From Bacillota bacterium (GTDB lineage: Bacteria; Bacillota; Limnochordia; Limnochordales; ZCTH02-B6): DNA of 9,796 bases. Where the stretch lies: assembly GCA_003387805.1 (NCBI GenBank), contig QGSR01000056.1, forward strand, positions 1 through 9,796. Reading direction: 5' to 3'. The notes under the pieces were generated by a model that saw only the letters and a list, made by a program, of their open reading frames with translations, did no database searches and had not been told where the DNA came from. Both the position numbers and the translations under genes were made by a program. Below are positions 4,336-9,796 of this stretch, piece after piece (positions within the stretch are counted from its first letter, which is position 1; every line of letters starts with the position of its first letter).

Positions 4336-6351
4336 ATGCCACGCCCACTCGTCGTCGGCAACGGCCGCTTGCTCATCACGTTCGACGACGACTACGCCAT
4401 GCGGGACTTGTACTACCCCCACGTGGGGATGCTCAACCAGCTCTGCGGGCACCCCAACTCTCTCGGCGTCTGGGCCGACGGCGCGTTCAGCTGGGTGGAG
4501 CAGGGTCCCTGGCGATGCTCCATCCTGTACGAGGACGATACGTTGATCAGCGCGGTGACGCTGACCAACGACGCGCTGGGCCTGCGCATCCGCGCCGCCG
4601 ACGGCGTGCACTTCCGCCGGGATCTGTACATGAAGCGCGTCGTCGTGGAAAACCTGACGGATCACCAAAGAGAGGTGCGGCTGTTTTTCCCGCACGACTT
4701 TTGCATCGACCAGACCGACATCGGCGACACCGCGCTGTACGATCCTATCGCCGACGGCATCATGCACTACAAGCGCATCCGCTGCTTTCTTATCAGCGGC
4801 CGGGTGCCGGGCGCGCCCGCGGGCGAGCAGGGCCTCTTCCAGTACGCCACGGGAACGAAGCGGTTCCAGGGGGCCGAGGGCACGTGGCGCGACGCCGAGG
4901 ACGGCTGGCTGGAGGGCAATCCCATCGCCCAAGGCTCGGTGGACTCCACCGTCAGTTTTCGCCTGACGCTGGCGCCCCGGGCCCGGGGGGAGCTCCATCT
5001 GTGGATCGCCGTCGGCGAAAGCTTTGAGGACGTGCGCCGGCTGCACGGCGTCGTGCGGGAGCGGGGCCTGCCGGCGCTGCTGGAGGAAACCCGCTCGTAT
5101 TGGCGCACGTGGGTCAACAAGCACGAGCGGCGCTGGGCCGACCTGCCGGACGAGGTGGTGCGGCTGTTCAAGCGCAGCCTGCTTGTCATCCGGACGCAAA
5201 TCGACCACGAGGGCGCCATCCTGGCCGCCAACGACACCGACATCCTGCAGTTCAACCGCGACCATTACAGCTACATGTGGCCCCGGGACGGCGCGCTGGT
5301 GGCCCACGCGCTGGACCGGGCGGGCTACACCGAGACCACCAGGGAGTTTTACCGCTTCTGCGCCCGCACTATCGCCCCGGGCGGCTTTTTCTGGCACAAG
5401 TACCACCCCGACGGGTCGGTGGGGTCCAGCTGGCATCCGTGGATTATCGACGGCGAGGTGCGGCTGCCCATTCAGGAGGACGAGACGGCGCTGGTGCTGT
5501 GGGCGCTGGGAGAATTCTACAAAATCGAGAAGGACCTGGAATTCATCGATTCGCTGTACGAGCCGCTCATCCGTCCGGCCGCGGACTTTTTGGCGGAGTA
5601 CCGGGATCAGCGCACCGGGCTGCCCTTGGACAGCCACGACCTGTGGGAGGAGCGGCGGGGCGTGTTTACGTTTACGGCCGCGGCGGTGTGCGCGGGCCTG
5701 AAGGCGGCGGCCATGTTCGCCCGGCTGCTGGGGGAGAAGGACGAAGCCAGGCACTACCAGGCCGTGGCTGAACGCATGCGGGAGGCCATTCGGGAACAGC
5801 TGTTCTCCGCCGAGCTCGGGCGCTTCGTCCGGGGCCTGACCGTGCGGGCCGACGGGCGGGCCGCGCCCGACTCCACGCCCGAAAGCAGCGTCAGCGGCCT
5901 GTTCCTGCTGGGCGTGCTGTCGGCTGACGACCCGCAGATGGCCGCCACGATGGAGCGGCTCAAGGACGAGCTGTGGGTCAAGACGTCGGTAGGGGGCATG
6001 GCCCGCTACTTCCGGGACTACTACTTTTGCCGCAGCGAGCAGTTCGATCGCATCCCGGGCAACCCGTGGGTCATCTGCACGCTCTGGCTCGCGCAGTGGT
6101 ACATCCGCACGGCGAAAACGACGGCGGACCTGGAGCCGGCGCTGCAACTGCTGCACTGGACCGTGGACCGGGCGCTGCCCAGCGGCGTGCTGGCCGAGCA
6201 GTTCCACCCGGAAACCGGCGAACTGCTGTCGGTGGCGCCGCTGACGTGGTCTCATGCCACGTTCGTGTGGACCGTCCTGGACTATCTGGAACGATACGCC
6301 GCGATTCGGGAGCGGGAGACGCTGGCGCACGTGTGGCACCTGCAGTCCTAG
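4336..6351 (+). CDS. GH15 glucoamylase / glucodextranase-type glycoside hydrolase
   Basis: A 671-residue protein of the bacterial GH15 type, an inverting exo-hydrolase releasing glucose from non-reducing ends of alpha-glucans. Residues 1 to ~265 form the N-terminal beta-sandwich domain (GNGRLLITFDDDYAMRDLYYP is its typical opening). Residues ~275-660 form the (alpha/alpha)6 barrel with NRDHYSYMWPRDGAL (307-321). The general acid is expected at E438 in HDLWEER and the general base at E621 in VLAEQFHPETGE, followed by the conserved LTWSHATFV. No signal peptide is visible, so the enzyme is probably cytoplasmic and acts on stored glucan or imported oligosaccharides. It is transcribed divergently from DUF4912-GH57. 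Substrate preference (glucan, dextran or trehalose) cannot be told from sequence alone. Confidence 0.93.
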   Translation: MPRPLVVGNGRLLITFDDDYAMRDLYYPHVGMLNQLCGHPNSLGVWADGAFSWVEQGPWRCSILYEDDTLISAVTLTNDALGLRIRAADGVHFRRDLYMKRVVVENLTDHQREVRLFFPHDFCIDQTDIGDTALYDPIADGIMHYKRIRCFLISGRVPGAPAGEQGLFQYATGTKRFQGAEGTWRDAEDGWLEGNPIAQGSVDSTVSFRLTLAPRARGELHLWIAVGESFEDVRRLHGVVRERGLPALLEETRSYWRTWVNKHERRWADLPDEVVRLFKRSLLVIRTQIDHEGAILAANDTDILQFNRDHYSYMWPRDGALVAHALDRAGYTETTREFYRFCARTIAPGGFFWHKYHPDGSVGSSWHPWIIDGEVRLPIQEDETALVLWALGEFYKIEKDLEFIDSLYEPLIRPAADFLAEYRDQRTGLPLDSHDLWEERRGVFTFTAAAVCAGLKAAAMFARLLGEKDEARHYQAVAERMREAIREQLFSAELGRFVRGLTVRADGRAAPDSTPESSVSGLFLLGVLSADDPQMAATMERLKDELWVKTSVGGMARYFRDYYFCRSEQFDRIPGNPWVICTLWLAQWYIRTAKTTADLEPALQLLHWTVDRALPSGVLAEQFHPETGELLSVAPLTWSHATFVWTVLDYLERYAAIRERETLAHVWHLQS

Positions 6352-6386
6352 CCGGGAGGCGGCCGCCACGGCCGCCGCCGTCCCGG
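6352..6386 (+). terminator. Strong GC hairpin directly after the GH15 stop
   Basis: CCGGGA (6352-6357) and GGCGGCCG (6358-6365) are matched by CGGCCGCC (6369-6376) and TCCCGG (6381-6386), with a CCA loop and a 4-nt bulge. There is no U-tract afterwards, so it may be a weak or factor-assisted terminator, or an RNA 3'-end stabiliser. Confidence 0.5.
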
Positions 6387-6392
6387 GCGCGT

Positions 6393-6490
6393 GCGGGAAC
6401 GAATCTTGCCGAGGCCGTCCTCGGCGAGAGCGGGAACGAACCATCCCCTGCCGCCCTCGCCAAGAGCAGGAACGAACCTCGCGTTTCGAG
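6393..6490. repeat. 36-37-bp tandem repeat, about three copies, before the FG-GAP gene
   Basis: GCGGGAACGAA, GCGGGAACGAA and GCAGGAACGAA occur at 6393, 6430 and 6466, each followed by a similar CC...GCC..CTCG..GAGA segment; the third copy is incomplete. The copies lie in the 178-bp gap between GH15 and the FG-GAP gene, which otherwise shows no convincing promoter. The frame is open here but contains no start with a good ribosome binding site. Confidence 0.7.
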
Positions 6491-6529
6491 AAGCACCCCG
6501 ACGGGTGATGGTGCTTGGCGGAAGTGTGC

Positions 6530-7561
6530 GTGAAACGTTCGGAGCCGCGCCGGCCGACGGCGGCCCGCCGGGTGCTGCTGGCGCTGGCGGCGGTGCTGGC
6601 GGCGGTGTCGGCGGCCGTGGCGGGGCCTCCGCCCGCGGCGGCGCAAAACGGCGTGTTCCCGGAAGTGTACCGGCGGGAATCGTTCCTGATGCAGGCGCTG
6701 CTGCAGGCGGAGGCGGGGGATTTCCTCGGCGACGGCCGCACGGGCCTGGCCGTCTCGGGCCGCAACTACGAGACCAACGAGGCGTACGTGCACGTCCTGT
6801 ACTGGGACGGCACGGACTTTCAGGTCGTCTGGCGCAGTCCCAACCTGTGGGAGCCCGCGAGCCACGTGGCCATCGCGGCCGGCGACTTCACCGGTGCCGG
6901 GCGTACCCAGCTCGCGGTGCTGACCGACCAGCGGCTGCGGCTGTTCCAGTGGGACGGCGGCGCCATGGTGCAAATTCACGAGCAGCCGGGCATGGGCGCG
7001 CCGGCGGAAATCGGCGTCGTGCGCCACCCGGACCATCCTTACGACCTCATCGCCGTCAGCCGGCGGCAGGGCGTCGACCTGGACTACGTCCCCCGCAAGA
7101 GCATCGAGCTCATCGGCTGGCTGGGCGGACGTTTCCGGCCGCTGTGGGAAACGGAAACCATCGGCCGGGTGCGGGCGCTGACCGGCGGCGATCTGACCGG
7201 CAACGGCTACTCCGAAATCATCGTCGAAGTGGGCAACAACATGACGCCGGGCTCGGTGCAGATTTGGGCTTGGCGGGACGGCGCCTACCGGCGCCTGGAG
7301 GACGCGCCCCTGCGGTCCGCGCCCGCCTTCGGTCTGGCCACCGCGGGCGGCGGGCGCCTGCTGGTCGTTGCGGACGACCGGGGCCGGGCCGCGGTGTACG
7401 AAATGCGGGACCGGCTGACGCTGTTGGGCGAGTCCGCGCCTTTGGGCTGGGCCGTGGCGTCGGCGGCCGCCGGCGACTTTTTCGGCGACGGCGGCGTCCA
7501 GGCCGTCGTCATCGGCTACCCCAGCCGCCTGCACGTGGTGCAAATCGTGGAAGGCCGTTAA
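6530..7561 (+). CDS. Secreted FG-GAP/VCBS-like beta-propeller protein
   Basis: A 343-residue protein of unknown function. The N-terminus is a clear signal peptide: basic KRSEPRRPTAARR, a hydrophobic stretch at ~15-31, and a likely cleavage site near residue 38 (PPPAAA/QNG). The mature part has repeated FG-GAP/VCBS-like blades with the motif (A/G)GD(F/L)xGxG at 62-69, 117-124, 219-226 and 314-321, each followed by a short hydrophobic strand (e.g. TQLAVLTD). Intervals are irregular, so a partial or degenerate propeller is likely. Some Ca-binding Asp positions are kept (GDFLGDGR, GDFFGDGG). The start is the GTG with GGAAG 5 nt upstream; in-frame TTG 6515 and GTG 6524 are alternatives. It ends 2 bp before nagA and is probably co-transcribed with it. 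A surface sugar-binding or scaffold role is a guess. Confidence 0.8.
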   Translation: MKRSEPRRPTAARRVLLALAAVLAAVSAAVAGPPPAAAQNGVFPEVYRRESFLMQALLQAEAGDFLGDGRTGLAVSGRNYETNEAYVHVLYWDGTDFQVVWRSPNLWEPASHVAIAAGDFTGAGRTQLAVLTDQRLRLFQWDGGAMVQIHEQPGMGAPAEIGVVRHPDHPYDLIAVSRRQGVDLDYVPRKSIELIGWLGGRFRPLWETETIGRVRALTGGDLTGNGYSEIIVEVGNNMTPGSVQIWAWRDGAYRRLEDAPLRSAPAFGLATAGGGRLLVVADDRGRAAVYEMRDRLTLLGESAPLGWAVASAAAGDFFGDGGVQAVVIGYPSRLHVVQIVEGR

Positions 7562-7563
7562 AT

Positions 7564-8799
7564 ATGATGGTGACGACGGGGGAGAAGAAGGCCGGGCCGC
7601 GGCGCACCGTCGTTTTCAACGGGCGCGTCATGGCGCCGGGCGGAGACATCGAAGACGGCGTCGTCGTCATCGACGGCGGGCGGATTTCCTTTGTGGGCCC
7701 GGCGGCCGCCTGGCGCGAGGGGGGCGAGGCGGCCGCGGCGGTCCGGGTCGACGCGGAAGGCGGCTGGATTTGTCCCGGGTTCGTGGACATCCACGTGCAC
7801 GGCGGCGGCGGCGCCGACGTCATGGACGCGGACCCGGACGCCTTGCGGACCATGGCCCGGACCCACGCCCGGTACGGCACGACGTCGTTTTTGGCCACCA
7901 CCGTCACGGCGCCCCACGAAAAGCTGCTGGAAGTGGCCGAGGTGGTGGCGCGGATGGCGGGCCGGCCCGGGCATCCGGCCGGCGGTGCTCCCACGGGCGG
8001 GGCCCAGCTGCTGGGCCTGCACCTGGAGGGCCCGTACATCAACCCGCGGCGGGCCGGGGCGCAAAACCCGGCGCACATGCGGCCGCCGAATCTGCGGGAA
8101 CTTGAGCAGCTTTACGAGGTGCTGGGTTCTGCTTGGCGAATTATCACTATTGCGCCCGAGCTGCCCGGCGCCGAGGCGGCGGTGCGCTGGCTGGCCCGGC
8201 GGGGCGTGCTGGTGTCCATGGGCCACACGGACGCGACGCACGACGAGGCGCGCGCCGCCGTCGCGGCGGGCGTGCGCCACGCCACGCACCTTTTCAACGC
8301 GATGCGGGGCTGGCACCACCGGGATCCCGGCTGCATCGGAGCCGTGCTCGACGACGACCGGGTCGGCGCGGAGATCGTCGCCGACGGCGAGCACGTCCAT
8401 CCTTCCGCCCTGCGCCTGGCGTACCGGCTCAAGGGCCCGGAACGCCTGTGCCTGGTCACGGACTGCATCCGGGCGCTGGATATGCCCGACGGCGTCTACC
8501 GGCTGGGCGACGTAGACGTACTGGTGCGGGACGGGCGGGCCCGGCTGGCGGGCCGTGAGGACGCGCTGGCGGGCAGCCTGCTGACCATGTCCGGCGCGGT
8601 GCGGGCCATGGTGCGGCTGGCCGGCGTGCCGCTGCGGCAGGCGGTGACCATGGCGTCGCTCAATCCCGCCCGGGCCGCGGGCGTCGCCCGCGCCAAAGGG
8701 ACGCTGGAGCCGGGCAAAGACGGCGACGTCGTCGTGCTGGACGACGATTTGGCCGTTCGAGCTGTCGTCGTCGCCGGACAAGTCGTTTATTCTCGATGA
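7564..8799 (+). CDS. nagA: N-acetylglucosamine-6-phosphate deacetylase
   Basis: This 411-residue amidohydrolase removes acetate from N-acetylglucosamine-6-phosphate to give glucosamine-6-phosphate, in amino-sugar catabolism and cell-wall recycling in the cytoplasm. Visible features are the metal motif VDIHVHGGGG (H77, H79), the metal ligand E155 in LHLEGPYINP, H221 in MGHTDAT, H242 in ATHLFNAM, VADGEHVHP (272-280) and the catalytic Asp D300 in LVTDCIRA. The C-terminus closes the small beta domain with LEPGKDGDVVVLDDD. Length is normal for the family (~380-410). GGAAGG about 9 nt before the ATG lies inside the end of the upstream gene; a second ATG follows immediately. nagB follows 13 bp later and supplies the next enzyme of the pathway. 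Confidence 0.96.
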   Translation: MMVTTGEKKAGPRRTVVFNGRVMAPGGDIEDGVVVIDGGRISFVGPAAAWREGGEAAAAVRVDAEGGWICPGFVDIHVHGGGGADVMDADPDALRTMARTHARYGTTSFLATTVTAPHEKLLEVAEVVARMAGRPGHPAGGAPTGGAQLLGLHLEGPYINPRRAGAQNPAHMRPPNLRELEQLYEVLGSAWRIITIAPELPGAEAAVRWLARRGVLVSMGHTDATHDEARAAVAAGVRHATHLFNAMRGWHHRDPGCIGAVLDDDRVGAEIVADGEHVHPSALRLAYRLKGPERLCLVTDCIRALDMPDGVYRLGDVDVLVRDGRARLAGREDALAGSLLTMSGAVRAMVRLAGVPLRQAVTMASLNPARAAGVARAKGTLEPGKDGDVVVLDDDLAVRAVVVAGQVVYSR

Positions 8800-8803
8800 G
8801 GAG
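8798..8803 (+). promoter_or_regulatory. Ribosome binding site of nagB overlapping the nagA stop
   Basis: GAGGAG overlaps the nagA TGA (8797-8799) and lies 9 nt before the GTG at 8813. It is too close to the in-frame TTG at 8804, so it selects the GTG, which starts at the conserved MNIVIVKDYEEMS. Confidence 0.75.
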
Positions 8804-8812
8804 TTGGCCGGC

Positions 8813-9547
8813 GTGAACATTGTCATCGTGAAAGACTATGAGGAAATGAGCGCCAGGGCGGCCGAGCACGTGGCGGAGTTTATCCGCGGCCGCAGCCCCG
8901 TGACCATCGGGCTGCCTACGGGCAATACGCCCACGGGCATGTACCGTCGGCTGGTGGAGGAGCACCGCGCGGGGAAACTGGACTTCTCCGGCGTCACCAC
9001 GTTCAACCTGGACGAGTACCGGGGGCTGGCGCCGGATCATCCCGCCAGCTTCGCCCGCTACATCAAGACGAACTTCCTCGACCATATCAACATTCCGCCG
9101 GGGCGGGCCCACTGGCCGTCGGGCACGGGCGACGAAGCCGAGGCGTGCCGGGAGTACGAAGCGGCGTTGGCGGCCGCCGGCGGGCTGGACCTGGTCATTC
9201 TCGGCATCGGCGTCAACGGCCATATCGCGTTCAACGAGCCGGGCACGTCCTTCGCCAGCCGCACGCACGTGGTGCCGCTGACGGAGGAGACCCGCCGCAT
9301 CGCCGCGGACGGCAAGAATTTCGCCCGGCCGGAGGACGTGCCGGAAGCCGGCATCACTATGGGCGTGGCCACGATTATGAGCGCGAAGCGGGTGCTGCTC
9401 CTGGCGTCCGGCCCCAGCAAGGCCCGGGCGCTGGCCGCCGCCGTGGCGGGACCGGTCACCGAGGACGTGCCCGCGTCGGTGCTGCAGCGGCACGACGACG
9501 TCACCATCATCGCGGACGAGGCGGCCGCCGCCGGGCTGCCGGCCTGA
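8813..9547 (+). CDS. nagB: Glucosamine-6-phosphate deaminase
   Basis: A 244-residue enzyme converting glucosamine-6-phosphate to fructose-6-phosphate plus ammonia, feeding glycolysis. Motifs seen: GLPTGNTPTGMY (phosphate-binding loop, 33-44), FNLDEYRGL with D67, GIGVNGHIAFNEPGTSF (131-147) with H137 and E142 of the catalytic group, and ITMGVATIMSAK (181-192). The Asn at 135, where the E. coli enzyme has Asp, is also found in the B. subtilis-type short NagB, so it is not a defect. Length fits that short type, which lacks the longer C-terminal region of the allosteric E. coli enzyme. It is co-directional with nagA (13-bp gap). The 3' end is partly duplicated just downstream. Confidence 0.96.
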   Translation: MNIVIVKDYEEMSARAAEHVAEFIRGRSPVTIGLPTGNTPTGMYRRLVEEHRAGKLDFSGVTTFNLDEYRGLAPDHPASFARYIKTNFLDHINIPPGRAHWPSGTGDEAEACREYEAALAAAGGLDLVILGIGVNGHIAFNEPGTSFASRTHVVPLTEETRRIAADGKNFARPEDVPEAGITMGVATIMSAKRVLLLASGPSKARALAAAVAGPVTEDVPASVLQRHDDVTIIADEAAAAGLPA

Positions 9548-9610
9548 TCGCGGCCCAAAGTCCCGGCGACGAGGCGGCCGCCACCGACCTGATCGCGGTC
9601 TAAAGTCTCG
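9515..9610. repeat. Tandem duplication of the nagB 3' end
   Basis: GACGAGGCGGCCGCC at 9515 recurs at 9568 (53 bp apart). CCTGATCGCGG followed by C/T-rich AAAGTC at 9543 recurs at 9588 (45 bp apart). The second copy lacks 8 bp present in the first. The first copy contains the nagB stop codon; the second is non-coding. Confidence 0.8.
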
Positions 9611-9652
9611 GCCCGGGCCGACAAAGGGATTCCCTCGAACCGTGCGTTTGTC
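9608..9652. promoter_or_regulatory. Cluster of small inverted repeats between nagB and the next gene
   Basis: TCGGCCCGGGCCGA (9608-9621) is a perfect palindrome. AGGGA-T-TCCCT (9625-9635) is a second perfect inverted repeat. GACAAA (9620-9625) is opposed by TTTGTC (9647-9652). They may include a terminator for the nag operon (no U-tract follows) or an operator for the next gene. I cannot match them to a known regulator site and no good -35/-10 pair is seen. Confidence 0.35.
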
Positions 9653-9723
9653 CCGTGCGCAATCCCGAAGTTTCTGATAAGCTGATGATGAAGGTGCTTC
9701 GGGGGGAGACGGGGGGTGAACGC

Positions 9724-9796
9724 ATGGACATGGTGGACGTGCTCGACCGGGAGCAGCAGGCGGAGCTGCACGACGCGGAGCCGCAAGGCCCCGTCC
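9724..9796 (+). CDS. Start of an unidentified gene (3' partial)
   Basis: Twenty-four codons are visible, beginning MDMVDVLDREQQAELHDAEP. An imperfect GGGGGT lies about 6 nt upstream of the ATG. The piece is acidic and probably helical with no diagnostic motif. In nag loci a GntR-type regulator or a PTS component often follows, but nothing in these residues shows either. Confidence 0.45.
   Translation, partial: MDMVDVLDREQQAELHDAEPQGPV

Noticed and set aside
3259..6765. A 1168-codon open frame on the minus strand covering all of GH15
   Set aside because: Only its last 307 codons are the DUF4912 protein. The rest is antisense to a well-conserved GH15 enzyme and is open because of GC-rich codon use.
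6391..7563. N-terminal extension of NagA through the FG-GAP gene
   Set aside because: The nagA frame happens to stay open upstream, but that stretch is Arg/Gly-rich shadow sequence. The family N-terminus and a ribosome binding site support the start at 7564.
9217..9217. Loss of a catalytic Asp in NagB (GxNGH instead of GxDGH)
   Set aside because: Asn at this place is normal for the short Bacillus-type NagB, so it is not evidence of inactivation.
9588..9606. DasR/NagR-like operator half-site (GGTCTA)
   Set aside because: Only one half-site matches, it lies inside the nagB tail duplication, and the other copy has a different sequence.

Overview
The window is GC-rich DNA (about 70% by eye) with frequent GTG/TTG starts, clear Shine-Dalgarno sites and a NagB of the Bacillus-type sequence (GIGxNGHIxFNEPGTSF). 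Together with the GH57 / DUF4912 / GT4 neighbourhood this suggests a high-GC, possibly thermophilic member of the Bacillota (Symbiobacterium-, Thermaerobacter- or Limnochorda-like). That placement is inference. No rRNA, tRNA, transposase or CRISPR-Cas gene is visible.

Left part (1-4335): the end of a GT4-type glycosyltransferase (+) converges on a two-gene minus-strand operon, a DUF4912 protein followed by a GH57 alpha-glucan branching enzyme. The roughly 1 kb between the converging stops is non-coding and almost entirely repetitive. It starts with about nine degenerate ~31-bp repeats (about 493-780). These are followed by four 86-bp palindromic elements beginning at 792, 1021, 1250 and 1479, which is an exact 229-bp period. 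The three 143-bp spacers are diverged, but each carries its own small inverted repeat almost exactly halfway between neighbouring palindromes. The stop codon of GT4 lies in the first repeat family and the stop codon of GH57 lies in the second. This array is the most unusual object in the window and I cannot assign it to a known element class.

Middle (4183-6386): a divergent promoter region and then a GH15 glucoamylase-type hydrolase (+). With GT4 and GH57 this makes an alpha-glucan (glycogen-like) cluster: chain synthesis, branching and exo-hydrolysis, plus DUF4912 of unknown role.

Right part (6530-9547): a + strand operon of a secreted FG-GAP/VCBS-like beta-propeller protein, nagA and nagB. 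NagA and NagB turn N-acetylglucosamine-6-phosphate into fructose-6-phosphate, acetate and ammonia. After 176 bp another + strand gene begins at 9724 and leaves the window.

A recurring theme is short tandem duplication at gene ends and in linkers: 12-bp units in GT4 and GH57, seven exact-length 24-bp units in the DUF4912 tail, a 51-bp unit at its head, 36-37-bp units before the FG-GAP gene, and a duplicated nagB 3' end.
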